A stretch of 64,000 nucleotides of DNA, from NCBI RefSeq assembly GCF_030063445.1, contig NZ_JASITD010000014.1, forward strand, positions 86,244-150,243, read 5' to 3'. This DNA comes from Hymenobacter sp. H14-R3 (lineage in GTDB: Bacteria; Bacteroidota; Bacteroidia; Cytophagales; Hymenobacteraceae). This document shows, one piece after another, positions 8,263-16,730 of the stretch. Below the pieces are notes generated by a model. The model had not been told where the DNA came from. It did not search any database and was given only the letters and a program-made list of their open reading frames with translations. The position numbers were made by a program, and so were the translations under genes. Numbering within the stretch: the stretch's first letter is position 1; every line of letters begins with the position of its first letter.

Positions 8263-9306
8263 ATGTCTTTCACTCGCTACCTGCTGCTACTGGCCGCCGC
8301 GCTGCCCGCCTGCCAACCCGCCGCCACTACCGCTCCGGCGGCCGCGCCCAGCACCTATTTCCCGGCCGTCGAAACCGGTGTGAAAACCGGCGGTGTGCAG
8401 GTGATTCCCATCACCACGCCCAAGGGCAAGTTCAACGTCTGGACCAAGCGGTTTGGTAACAACCCCAAAATCAAGGTGTTGCTGCTGAACGGCGGCCCCG
8501 GCGCCACGCACGAGTATTTCGAGTGCATGGAAAGCTTCCTGCCGCAGGAGGGCATCGAATTCATTTACTACGACCAGCTGGGCTGCGGCAACTCCGACAA
8601 CCCCCGCGATACCAGCATGTGGAGCCTGCCGCGCTACGTGGAGGAAGTGGAGCAGGTGCGCCAAGCCCTGAAGCTGGATAAAAGCAACTTCTACCTGCTG
8701 GGCCACAGCTGGGGCGGCATCCTGGCGGCCGAGTACGCCTTCAAGTATCAGCAAAATCTTAAAGGACTCATTATCAGTAATATGATGATGAGCGGCCCCG
8801 CCTATGGCAAATATGCCCAGGACGTGCTGGCCAAGCAGATGAAGCCCGCCGTACTAACCGAAATCCGGCAAATTGAGGCCGAAAAAGACTTCGCCAACCC
8901 GCGCTACATGGCGCTGCTGGAGCCCAATTTCTACGCCGAGCACCTGTGCCGCCTCGTGCCCAACCCCGAGCCCGTGACCCGCGCCATGAGCAAGGTCAAC
9001 CAGTCGCTCTACGTGACCATGCAGGGCCCCAGCGAGTTCGGTATCTCGGGCAAGCTCACTACCTGGGACCGCACCAAGGACCTGCCGCAGCTCACAGTGC
9101 CGGTGCTCAGCATCGGCGGCAAGTACGACACCATGGACCCTGCCCACATGGCCTGGATTGCCACCCAAGTCAAGCACGGCAACTCCCTCATCTGCCCCCA
9201 GGGCAGCCACATGGCCATGTACGACGACCAGCAAGTGTACATGGCCGGCCTCACCAAGTTCCTGAAAACCGTGGACGACGGCTCTTTCAAAGGGGTGAAT
9301 CAGTAA
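8263..9306 (+). CDS. Proline iminopeptidase-family alpha/beta hydrolase, lipoprotein
   Basis: A 347-residue serine hydrolase of the proline iminopeptidase (S33) type, which removes N-terminal proline from peptides. Visible are the oxyanion motif NGGPG (76-80), the nucleophile elbow GHSWGG with S149, the acid D289 (GGKYDTMDP) and H316 (QGSHMAMYDD). The N-terminus is a signal peptide with Cys 17 (ALPAC), so it is probably a lipoprotein acting in the periplasm or on the surface. Exact substrate is inferred from the family. Confidence 0.9.
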   Translation: MSFTRYLLLLAAALPACQPAATTAPAAAPSTYFPAVETGVKTGGVQVIPITTPKGKFNVWTKRFGNNPKIKVLLLNGGPGATHEYFECMESFLPQEGIEFIYYDQLGCGNSDNPRDTSMWSLPRYVEEVEQVRQALKLDKSNFYLLGHSWGGILAAEYAFKYQQNLKGLIISNMMMSGPAYGKYAQDVLAKQMKPAVLTEIRQIEAEKDFANPRYMALLEPNFYAEHLCRLVPNPEPVTRAMSKVNQSLYVTMQGPSEFGISGKLTTWDRTKDLPQLTVPVLSIGGKYDTMDPAHMAWIATQVKHGNSLICPQGSHMAMYDDQQVYMAGLTKFLKTVDDGSFKGVNQ

Positions 9307-9367
9307 GTTGGTGAATGAGTGAGTTGGTGAATGAGCGATTAAATTCTTTCACCGATTCACCAACTCA
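9304..9367. repeat. Short tandem duplication and inverted repeat between convergent genes
   Basis: AGTTGGTGAATGAG occurs twice in tandem after the peptidase stop, and 9320-9332 pairs with 9355-9367 over 13 bases. It lies between the convergent peptidase and anti-sigma genes and could act as a bidirectional transcript end, though it lacks a clear T-run. Confidence 0.6.
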
Positions 9368-9370
9368 TCC

Positions 9371-10474
9371 CTAAAAAGGCACTGCTACCATCACCATGCG
9401 GGGGGCGCGCTGGCCGCCGCTGATGCCGGGCACCCACTTGGGGCCGTCGCACACCAGGCGCTGGGCCTCAGCGTCGTAGTCGGCGCGCAGACCGTGTAAC
9501 ACCCTCATTTCCTGAATCTTGCCATCGGCCCCGATGGTTACGCCCAGCTGCACCGTGCCCGAGAGGGGTTGGTCGGGGGCTTCGGGCTTGAACTCGGTGG
9601 CCTCGCGGCGCAGCTGCTCGCGCCAAGCGGCGTAGCCACCTACCGGCGTGGGCGGCAGGCCCGGCGCGGCGGGCATGGCCGTGGCCCGCACCTTGGCGGC
9701 ATTGTCCAGCGCGCTCTTGCGCAGGGCCAGGCCATTCACGCGCCCCGCCAGGGCCACGGAGTCGGTAGGGGCAGCGGCAGCGGCGCGGGCTACCGGCGCG
9801 GCGGGAATAGCAGCCGAACTCACAATGAGGTCGGGGGCCGTCTCACCTAGCCTTTCAGCTATCGGAGTAGGCTTAGTAGCGGCAACATCCTTATTCGACA
9901 GCGTTGCAAGCGGCCGCTGGGCAGGCCGCGTCATTGCGGTGGGTTTGGGCCGGGCTGCTGGGCGGGCTACTGCCACTGATGCGGCCGCGCTGGCATTGGG
10001 AACTGACTCGTTAGTTGCCGCTTGCGGGGCTACCGCAGTGGTGGCGGCCGGGGCAGTGGGCTGCGTGCTAACGGCAACGGGCAGCTGCGCCGCCGGCGAA
10101 TGCTGGCGCTGTTGCCACGTCCACCAGCCGCCGGCCAGCAAGCCAAAAAGCAGGGCGGCGGCGGCGGCGAGTTGGGGCACCAACCAGCGGTGGCGGCGCG
10201 TTTCGCGCACCAGCCGGGCCGGGGCGGCCTGCTGCTGCACGCGCTGGCGCAGCCGCAATTGCAGCTGGGCCAGGGCCTGGTCGGTGGTGGTGGCGGGCGT
10301 TTGCATGAGGCCGGCCAGCACGTCGGCGCAGCGGGCGCAGGCCAGCGTGTGGGCCTCCACGCGGTGCTGGGCCGCGGGAGCCAGCGTGCCCGCCGCATAC
10401 TGGCGCAGCAGTGCCACCGGCAGGTGCGGGCCGGCCGGGGCAGTAGCGTTCAGTAAGGGGTTGGCAGGCAGCAT
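9371..10474 (-). CDS. Transmembrane anti-sigma factor with TonB-like C-terminal domain
   Basis: A 367-residue single-pass membrane protein. The N-terminal part has a zinc-finger anti-sigma motif (H42, C46, C49 in AHTLACARC), then a membrane helix (about 98-120), a long Ala/Pro/Thr-rich linker, and a C-terminal TonB-type domain (about 300-367: LSGTVQLGVTIGADGKI, VLHGLRADYDAEA). It lies 120 bases after an ECF sigma gene on the same strand and very likely holds that factor at the membrane. The fusion to a TonB-like domain suggests that a periplasmic contact controls release; this is inference. Confidence 0.8.
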   Translation of the reverse strand: MLPANPLLNATAPAGPHLPVALLRQYAAGTLAPAAQHRVEAHTLACARCADVLAGLMQTPATTTDQALAQLQLRLRQRVQQQAAPARLVRETRRHRWLVPQLAAAAALLFGLLAGGWWTWQQRQHSPAAQLPVAVSTQPTAPAATTAVAPQAATNESVPNASAAASVAVARPAARPKPTAMTRPAQRPLATLSNKDVAATKPTPIAERLGETAPDLIVSSAAIPAAPVARAAAAAPTDSVALAGRVNGLALRKSALDNAAKVRATAMPAAPGLPPTPVGGYAAWREQLRREATEFKPEAPDQPLSGTVQLGVTIGADGKIQEMRVLHGLRADYDAEAQRLVCDGPKWVPGISGGQRAPRMVMVAVPF

Positions 10475-10594
10475 GTTGGTTGAATTAAGGAGTAGGAGTG
10501 AAGAAGTAGGAATTGAATTTTTGGGTGAGGAATAACAGGTGTTCTAGCAATTAGCAGACCGTCTTGATGAGCTTACCGAAGCAGGATGGGATGT

Positions 10595-11233
10595 TCATTC
10601 CTCGTTTCTGATTTTCAACTCAGTACTCAGGTTGCGCTTGAGCATCCGCCGCCCGTTTTGCAGGTGGCTTTTGACGAGGTTGAGGGCCAGGCCGGTGGCG
10701 GCCACCACTTCCTGATACGATTTTTCTTCGAGGTAAAATAATTCCAGGCAGCGGCGCTGCTCGGCCGGCAGCTGGCTGAGGGCCAGCTCCAGGGCTTGCA
10801 GGTCGGCCTCGTGCTGGTCGGCGGCTTCGGCTTCCAGGCCGGCATCGGGCAGATGCCGGGCGGCGGCATTTTCCACATCGGTGGCCTCGGGCAGCAGCAC
10901 CAGCACGCCGCCGCTGGCCGTGCCGCGCTGCCGGGCGCGCAGCTCCATAAGGCAAAAGTTGCGCGCCGTGGTGTAGAGCCAGGCCCCAAAGTTGTCGGGT
11001 GCGTGGGTGCGTAGCTTGGTCACGAGCTGCTCAAAGAGCTGCATAGTAGCATCTTGCGCATCTTCGTCGGGCGGGGCCAGGTAGCGTCGGCACACCGCAA
11101 ACACCTCGGGCAGGTGCCGCTCATAGAGCGTGCCCAGCGCGGCCACGTCGCCGCCCTGGCGGTAGCGGGCCAGCACCTCCTGGTCGGAGAGGGCGGCGGC
11201 TGGGACGGTAGGGGCGCGGCGACTAAAGAACAC
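10595..11233 (-). CDS. ECF-family RNA polymerase sigma factor
   Basis: Extracytoplasmic-function sigma factor of about 212 residues. Region 2 includes LYERHLPEVFAVCRRYL and NFGAWLYTTARNFCLMELR; region 4 includes LPAEQRRCLELFYLEEKSYQEVV and an HTH ending KSHLQNGRRMLKR. No ATG is available; the GTG at 11233 is preferred over a GTG at 11269 that touches the terminator of the upstream gene. It precedes its probable anti-sigma factor on the same strand. Target genes are not known. Confidence 0.88.
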   Translation of the reverse strand: MFFSRRAPTVPAAALSDQEVLARYRQGGDVAALGTLYERHLPEVFAVCRRYLAPPDEDAQDATMQLFEQLVTKLRTHAPDNFGAWLYTTARNFCLMELRARQRGTASGGVLVLLPEATDVENAAARHLPDAGLEAEAADQHEADLQALELALSQLPAEQRRCLELFYLEEKSYQEVVAATGLALNLVKSHLQNGRRMLKRNLSTELKIRNEE

Positions 11234-11273
11234 GGCGGCAAAATACGCCCAACCGGCGCTAGAGCCCACAAAA

Positions 11274-11303
11274 AAAGCCCACGCCGGGAGCGGCGTGGGC
11301 TTT
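11274..11303 (-). terminator. Rho-independent terminator
   Basis: A 13-base perfect stem (11274-11286 with 11291-11303) with a 4-base loop, followed on the minus strand by a run of T. It ends the repeat-lipoprotein transcript just before the sigma factor gene. Confidence 0.9.
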
Positions 11304-11323
11304 CACTAGGCGGCAAACGTTGC

Positions 11324-11791
11324 TTAGTTGGCAGCGTTCTTCATGTTCTCCTTGGTTTCGCGGGCCGACTTGGCAGCGGCGTTGCCCATGGCGTCCATCT
11401 TGTTGCCAGCGGCATCCATTTTGTTCTCCATTTTGGCTTTGGCATCGGCGGCGTTGGCCTGCATTTTGTCGCCGGCGGCGTCCATTTTGTCGCCAGCGGC
11501 ATCCATTTTGGCGTTCATTTTGTCGCCGGCGGCATCCATTTTGGCGTCCATTTTGTCGCCGGCAGCCTGCATTTTGGCGTCCATTTTGTCGCCGGCAGCC
11601 TGCATTTTATCGCCAGCGGCATCCATTTTGGCGTCCATTTTGTCGCCTACCTGGTCGGCGCTGGGGGTAGTTACTTCGGTGGTGGTAGTGGTGCTACCGT
11701 CGGGGTTGTCGGTTTTGGCGGTGTCGGTCGAGCAAGCGGTGAAGCTCAGGGCGATGGCGGCAGCGAACAGGGTTTTGAGTGAAGTATTCAT
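11324..11791 (-). CDS. Lipoprotein with 7/11-residue amphipathic repeats (LEA-like)
   Basis: A 155-residue protein with a lipoprotein signal (ALSFTAC) and a Thr/Asp linker, followed by about seven copies of AGDKMDAKMDA (11 residues) interleaved with the short form AGDKMQA (7 residues). Such Ala/Lys/Asp/Met repeats form long amphipathic helices like those of LEA desiccation proteins or apolipoproteins. The nucleotide repeats are also well preserved, so copy number may vary. A plausible role is in envelope stress protection; this is inference. It is transcribed alone, with a terminator after it. Confidence 0.82.
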   Translation of the reverse strand: MNTSLKTLFAAAIALSFTACSTDTAKTDNPDGSTTTTTEVTTPSADQVGDKMDAKMDAAGDKMQAAGDKMDAKMQAAGDKMDAKMDAAGDKMNAKMDAAGDKMDAAGDKMQANAADAKAKMENKMDAAGNKMDAMGNAAAKSARETKENMKNAAN

Positions 11792-11933
11792 AAAATTGAA
11801 AAAGAAAATGAGGAGCCAGTGAGTTTGTGCGGCTTAATTAGCGACGGGGCCAAAAGGTAACCTTAGGCGAAGCCGGGAAAACTAACTTTTTTGGGCCGCG
11901 CTAAGTATAGCCAGTTAACTTATCCTTTCTCTT

Positions 11934-12335
11934 ATGGACTCTACCGCCGCCACCCCGTACACGCCCCCCACGCCCGAAGTGCAGCTGCACATCAGCGACG
12001 AGCAAAACACGGCCTTGCTTACCGATACCCTCGCCCTGCTGGGCCAGGGCCTGCCCAATGCCGACGGCGCCACCGGCCTGCGCGAGCTGGAGCGCTGGGA
12101 AACCGTGCTGGCCGCCAGCGACCGCCCTGGCCTGGCCAAAATAAAGCAGGAAATCAAGCTGTTGCGCGAAATGTTGGCTTCGTCCGACACCCAGGCTCAC
12201 GAAGTGGCCGAGGTGCTGGCCAGCCTCGGGGCCGAAGCCGCCAAGGTAGGCGAGGAGTCGGCCAATGGCTACTCCGACGCCCTGCACCAGTTGAGCCGCA
12301 CGCTCATTAAGGCCGGCAACCTGCTTTCGCGCTAG
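11934..12335 (+). CDS. Helical cytoplasmic protein, unknown
   Basis: A 133-residue protein without signal peptide or membrane segment, mostly predicted helical (LREL, KIKQEIKLLREML, HEVAEVLASLG, ALHQLSRTLIKAGNLL). It is divergent from the repeat lipoprotein, followed by a strong terminator, and has normal codon use, so it is a real single gene. No family recognised. Confidence 0.7.
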   Translation: MDSTAATPYTPPTPEVQLHISDEQNTALLTDTLALLGQGLPNADGATGLRELERWETVLAASDRPGLAKIKQEIKLLREMLASSDTQAHEVAEVLASLGAEAAKVGEESANGYSDALHQLSRTLIKAGNLLSR

Positions 12336-12371
12336 CCGCCCAGCCACCCTACTTTTCTCCCCTTGCAATGC

Positions 12372-12439
12372 CCCAAGTACGGGCAGGATACCGCTGGTTG
12401 TAGCCAACCGCCGGTAACCTGCCCGTACTTGGGTTTTTT
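12372..12439 (+). terminator. Long-stem rho-independent terminator
   Basis: A 16-base perfect stem (12372-12387 with 12418-12433), with further inner pairing, is followed by six T. It ends the 133-residue gene. Confidence 0.9.
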
Positions 12440-12725
12440 GGTGTGGCATGAGCGCGTTAGCGCACGCGATTTATTTGGTATAAAATATTGATTATAAGTT
12501 ATTTATCCGTATTATCAACTTCATATTCATTAAATGTTCATTAAAAAGGCAACTAACGAGTTCGTTAGAGGTAGATGACGCAAAACCAACGAACTACTGC
12601 TGCTCATCTTTACCCAACGTGTGCCTCACCGCGGTAGTTACCCATCCGCACCGCGCCGTTCCTGGCCGGCCAACTTCCACTAGCGGGCTCATCAACTACC
12701 TCATATACTGTCAATTAGAATACCT
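12440..12725. other. Intergenic leader before the secretion operon
   Basis: About 285 bases, AT-rich in the first half (TTATTTATCCG and TTAAATG stretches). It presumably holds the promoter of the exporter operon, but no box is clear enough to place. No gene seen. Confidence 0.6.
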
Positions 12726-13748
12726 ATGGCTTCACACGCTAGGGCTGGCTTGCCGCCGCCCACTCCTTGGCAGCGCCTGGTGCGCATGCTCAACACGGAG
12801 CGCCGTACCATTCGCTACATCATTTTTTACGCTATCCTGACGGGGCTTATCAGCCTGTCGCTGCCGCTGGGCACGCAGGCCGTGTTCAACCTGGTTTCGA
12901 CGGGGGCCGTGTTTGGCTCTACCTACATTTTGGTGGCCGTGGTGGTGGGCGGCGTGCTACTGGGCGGCATCCTGCTGGTGGGCCAAATGACGCTGGTAGA
13001 GGCCATTGAGCAGCGCATTTTTGCCAAGGCGGCCATCGAGTACGCCTACCGGCTGCCGCGCATCAAGGCCGAGGCGCTGGCCGGCCAGGACCCCCGCGAG
13101 CTGGTGAACCGCTTTTTTGACGTGCTCACCATTCAGAAGGGCCTCACTAAGCTGCTGGTAGACATCATGTTCGCCCTGTTGCAAATAGTGCTGGGCGTGA
13201 TAGTGCTGGCCTTTTATCACCCCGTTTTTATTGGGTTTGGCGTGTTTACGCTGCTGGCGATGGCGCTGCTCTACATGCTCAACTACCGGCAGGCGCTGCG
13301 CACGAGCATCGACGAATCGGCCTATAAGTACGAACTGGTGGCCTGGCTCCAGAACGTGGCCGGCCGCCTGCAAGAGGTGCGCGACAGCGACGAGGAACAA
13401 GCCACCGCCCTCACCCGCGCCGACGAGCTGACGGCCGAGTACCTGCACGCCCGCAACCAGCATTTTCGGGTGCTGAAAACGTACTACGCCTACGGGGTGG
13501 CACTGCGCACCGTGCTCACGGCGGGCCTGCTCATTGCGGGCACGCTCTTCGTGGTGTCGCGCCAAATGACGCTGGGCCAATTTGTGGCCGCCGAGGTACT
13601 TATCGTGATGATTAGCGGCTCGATAGAAAAGCTAATGACGAGTCTTAACACCATTTTTGACGTGTTGACGGGCGTGGAGAAGGTGGCGGCCCTCACCGAC
13701 CTGCCCATGGAAGAATACAAAAAACCCGAAGCCCTGACCCATGCTTAA
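12726..13748 (+). CDS. ABC exporter transmembrane domain without ATPase domain
   Basis: A 340-residue protein matching only the membrane half of a type I secretion ABC exporter: six hydrophobic helices and the linker pattern NRFFDVLTIQKGLTKLLVDIMFALLQ seen in HlyB/PrtD-like proteins. It ends (LTDLPMEEYKKPEA) where the nucleotide-binding domain would begin; no Walker A or LSGGQ is present. The stop overlaps the ATG of the HlyD gene by 8 bases, so this is a settled gene end and not a random frameshift. It forms an operon with HlyD and TolC partners. An ATPase elsewhere, or an altered function, must be supposed. Confidence 0.85.
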   Translation: MASHARAGLPPPTPWQRLVRMLNTERRTIRYIIFYAILTGLISLSLPLGTQAVFNLVSTGAVFGSTYILVAVVVGGVLLGGILLVGQMTLVEAIEQRIFAKAAIEYAYRLPRIKAEALAGQDPRELVNRFFDVLTIQKGLTKLLVDIMFALLQIVLGVIVLAFYHPVFIGFGVFTLLAMALLYMLNYRQALRTSIDESAYKYELVAWLQNVAGRLQEVRDSDEEQATALTRADELTAEYLHARNQHFRVLKTYYAYGVALRTVLTAGLLIAGTLFVVSRQMTLGQFVAAEVLIVMISGSIEKLMTSLNTIFDVLTGVEKVAALTDLPMEEYKKPEALTHA

Positions 13749-15117
13749 TCTCTCCAACCAAAACGTGGCCGAGGAGGTGTGGAAGCAGGTGCCCCGGCAG
13801 TCGCGCCCCGAGCTGCTGCGCACCTACGCCAGCCGTAAGCTGGGCCGCATCCTGGGGGTGATTGGCCTGGCATTTCTGATTATCCTGTTTTTACCCTGGC
13901 GCCAAACCATTTACGGCACCGGCACGCTCACGGCCCTTACGCCGCAGGACCGTCCGCAAAACGTTCAGAACCAGATAGCGGGCCGCATCGAGCACTGGAA
14001 TGTGCGCGAGGGCCAGCTGGTGCACCGCGGCGATACGCTGCTCATGCTCTCCGAGATAAAGGACGAGTACTTTGACCCCAACCTGCCCGAGCGCCTGCGC
14101 GAGCAACTGGCCGCCAAGCGCGGCAACGTGGCCGCCAACGTGGCCAAGATATCGGCCACCGACCAGCAGCTCGCCGCCCTGCGCACCACCCTGGAAGTGC
14201 AATTGTCGTCGGCCCGCAACCGCGTGGAGCAGGCCACCAACACCGTGAGCAGCGAACGCGCCGACCTCGTAGCCGCCCAAAGCTTTTACGCCACCACCCT
14301 CTCGCGGCTGGCCCGCTACGAGGAAGGCTACAAAAACGGCTTGTTCTCGCTCACCGACATCGAAACGCGCCGCCTCAAGCTGCAAGAGGACCTGGCCAAG
14401 GTAACGGCCCAGCGCAACAAGCTGGCCAGCAGCCTCGATGGCCTGGCCATTGCCCGCATCGAGCTGGCCAACCTGCGCGCCAAGTATGACCAGGACCTGG
14501 CCAAAAACCTGTCCGACCGCAGCTCGGCCGTGTCGAGCCGGGCCAGCTCGGAGGGCGAGGTGTCGTCGCTGCGCAACAAAATCAGCAACGTGGCCGTGCG
14601 CCGCGGCCTCTACGTGGTGCGCGCGCCCCAAACCGGCTTCATCGTGCGCGCCCTCAAAGCGGGTATTGGCGAAACGATTAAGGAGGGCGAATCCATTGCC
14701 ACGCTCCAGCCCGAGGCCCCGCTGCTGGCCGCCGAGATGTACGTGCGGGCCATGGATGTGCCCCTCATTCAGCGCGGGCGCCGGGTGCGCATTCAGTTCG
14801 ATGGCTGGCCGGCCATCCAGTTTTCGGGCTGGCCCTCGGTGGCCGTGGGTACGTTTGGCGGTTATGTCACGGTGATTGACGTGGTGAGCAGCCCCGGCGG
14901 CAAGTACCGCCTGCTGGTGCGCCCCGCTCAGCCCCAGCCCGGCGACCAGCCCTGGCCCAAGCAGTTGCGCCTGGGCTCGGGCGTGCAGGGCTGGGTTATC
15001 CTCGACTCGGTGCCCGTGTGGTACGAAATCTGGCGGCAGCTCAACGGCTTCCCGCCCACCCTGGGCACCGAGCCCGACGGCACCCCCGTGAAGGAAGACA
15101 AGGAGAAAGCCAAGTAG
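13741..15117 (+). CDS. HlyD-family membrane fusion protein
   Basis: A 458-residue periplasmic adaptor of a type I secretion system. One membrane helix (about 36-52, LGVIGLAFLIILFLPW), a lipoyl-like strand region (NQIAGRIEHWNVREGQLVHRG), a long coiled-coil hairpin (about 100-280), and the return lipoyl half (VVRAPQTGFIVRALKAGIGE) are all visible. It links the inner-membrane component encoded just before it (8-base overlap) to the TolC-family channel encoded 3 bases after it. Confidence 0.92.
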   Translation: MLNLSNQNVAEEVWKQVPRQSRPELLRTYASRKLGRILGVIGLAFLIILFLPWRQTIYGTGTLTALTPQDRPQNVQNQIAGRIEHWNVREGQLVHRGDTLLMLSEIKDEYFDPNLPERLREQLAAKRGNVAANVAKISATDQQLAALRTTLEVQLSSARNRVEQATNTVSSERADLVAAQSFYATTLSRLARYEEGYKNGLFSLTDIETRRLKLQEDLAKVTAQRNKLASSLDGLAIARIELANLRAKYDQDLAKNLSDRSSAVSSRASSEGEVSSLRNKISNVAVRRGLYVVRAPQTGFIVRALKAGIGETIKEGESIATLQPEAPLLAAEMYVRAMDVPLIQRGRRVRIQFDGWPAIQFSGWPSVAVGTFGGYVTVIDVVSSPGGKYRLLVRPAQPQPGDQPWPKQLRLGSGVQGWVILDSVPVWYEIWRQLNGFPPTLGTEPDGTPVKEDKEKAK

Positions 15118-15120
15118 CCC

Positions 15121-16689
15121 ATGTATTCATTCGCGTTGATTTTCAAAGTTTTATACTTAGCGGCGGCTGGCCCGGCCCGGCGCTGGCTGCCCGCGCTGGC
15201 GCTGCTGGCCGGCCTGGCGCACTCTGCCCGGGCCCAGGCCCCGCAGCTGCCCGCCCGCCGGCCGGGCCTGGAGCGCGCGCGCCTCCAAACCGAGCAGCTG
15301 GGCGAGGTGCAGCCCGACGACACGGCCAAGGTGTTTTCGCTGCAAGACCTGGCTGACCTCGTGTTTGCCAACCACCCCATTGTGAGGCAGGCCGCCCTGC
15401 TCAGCGACGAGGCCCGCAGCCAGGTGCTGCAAGCCCGCGGCGGCTTCGACCCCAAGCTGGGCTCCGACTTCCGCCGCAAGCAATTTGGTGGTACTGAGTA
15501 CTATAATAACTGGGGCACCGAGCTGAAGGTGCCCCTCTGGCCCGGCGGCATCGACCTCAAGGCCACCTACGACCGCTACGCCGGCACCTACGTCAACCCC
15601 GAAAGCCGCACGCCGCTCAACGGCCTGGCCGGCGTGGGGCTGTCCATCCCCATCGGCCAGGGCCTGCTCATTGATGCGCGCCGCAGCACCCTGCGCCAGG
15701 CCCAAATTATGCAGACCGCCGCCGAGGCCGACCGCGTGAAACAGATAAACGAGGTGTGGCTGCAAGCTGCCAAAGACTACTGGACCTGGTACTACACCTT
15801 CCAGCAGGCGGCCCTCATCCGGGAGGGTGTAGCGCTGGCCGACCGCCGCTTCCAGGGCACCGCCCGCCGCGCCCAGATTGGCGACCAGGCCCCCATCGAC
15901 TCGGTGGAGGCCCAGATAACCGTGCAGGACCGCCAGGTGCAGGCCACCCAGCTGCAAGTAGACCTGCAAAACGCCCGCTTAGTACTATCTAACCACCTCT
16001 GGAACAACAATAACCAGCCCGTGGAGCTGCCGCGCTACGCCGCGCCCCAGGTGCCCGTGCGCGACACCGTGCGCCGCGCCGAGTACCAGCGCCTCGCCGA
16101 GCTGGCCGCCGCCAGCCACCCCACCCTGGTGAAGCTGGGCGCCAAAAGCCGCCAGCTTGGCATCGAGGAGCGCTACCGCCGCGAGATGCTTAAGCCCAAG
16201 CTCAACCTGACGGGTACGCTCATCAGCCAGGGCAATTTTTATCAGAATGAAGTACCTGACTACTACCGGTTTGGGCTCGATAACCACAAAGTGGGGGTTG
16301 ACTTTGCCTTCCCGCTGTTTTTGCGCGCCGAGCGCGGCAAGCTGCAATACACGCGCATCCAAATTAAGGAAAACGTGCTGGAGCAGCAGCAAAGCCAGCG
16401 CACCATCGTGACGCAGGTGAGCACGGTATACAATAGCCTCAAGGCCTACGAGCGCCAGCTGGTGCTGCAAACCCAAACCATTGCCAATCAGCGCATTCTG
16501 CTGCGCGCCGAGCTGGCCAAGTTTGAGCTGGGCGAAAGCACCATCTTCCTCATCAACGCCCGCGAAACCAAGCTCATAGACCTCAGAATCAAGCAGGAAA
16601 GCCTGCGGGCCAGCTACGAAAAATCGCGCGCCGAGCTGTACTACTACGCCGGCAGCCGCTCGGCCGGCCCGCCGCCCAGCCTGCCCTAA
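15121..16689 (+). CDS. TolC-family outer membrane efflux protein
   Basis: A 522-residue outer-membrane channel with a signal sequence ending near HSARAQ. It has the duplicated helical-barrel organisation of the OEP family (LADLVFANHPIVRQAALL in repeat 1; AELAAASHPTLVKLGAK in repeat 2) and long helices rich in Gln and Ala. As the last gene of the three-gene operon it gives the outer-membrane exit for whatever the exporter carries. Cargo is not evident nearby. Confidence 0.92.
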   Translation: MYSFALIFKVLYLAAAGPARRWLPALALLAGLAHSARAQAPQLPARRPGLERARLQTEQLGEVQPDDTAKVFSLQDLADLVFANHPIVRQAALLSDEARSQVLQARGGFDPKLGSDFRRKQFGGTEYYNNWGTELKVPLWPGGIDLKATYDRYAGTYVNPESRTPLNGLAGVGLSIPIGQGLLIDARRSTLRQAQIMQTAAEADRVKQINEVWLQAAKDYWTWYYTFQQAALIREGVALADRRFQGTARRAQIGDQAPIDSVEAQITVQDRQVQATQLQVDLQNARLVLSNHLWNNNNQPVELPRYAAPQVPVRDTVRRAEYQRLAELAAASHPTLVKLGAKSRQLGIEERYRREMLKPKLNLTGTLISQGNFYQNEVPDYYRFGLDNHKVGVDFAFPLFLRAERGKLQYTRIQIKENVLEQQQSQRTIVTQVSTVYNSLKAYERQLVLQTQTIANQRILLRAELAKFELGESTIFLINARETKLIDLRIKQESLRASYEKSRAELYYYAGSRSAGPPPSLP

Positions 16690-16730
16690 GCCGCCGCGCC
16701 CGACCTTTGCGGCCGTTACCCGCGCTGCTT

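Noticed and set aside
11461..11645. Possible CRISPR or satellite from the regular DNA repeats
   Set aside because: The repeats are in frame and encode the 7/11-residue units of a lipoprotein.
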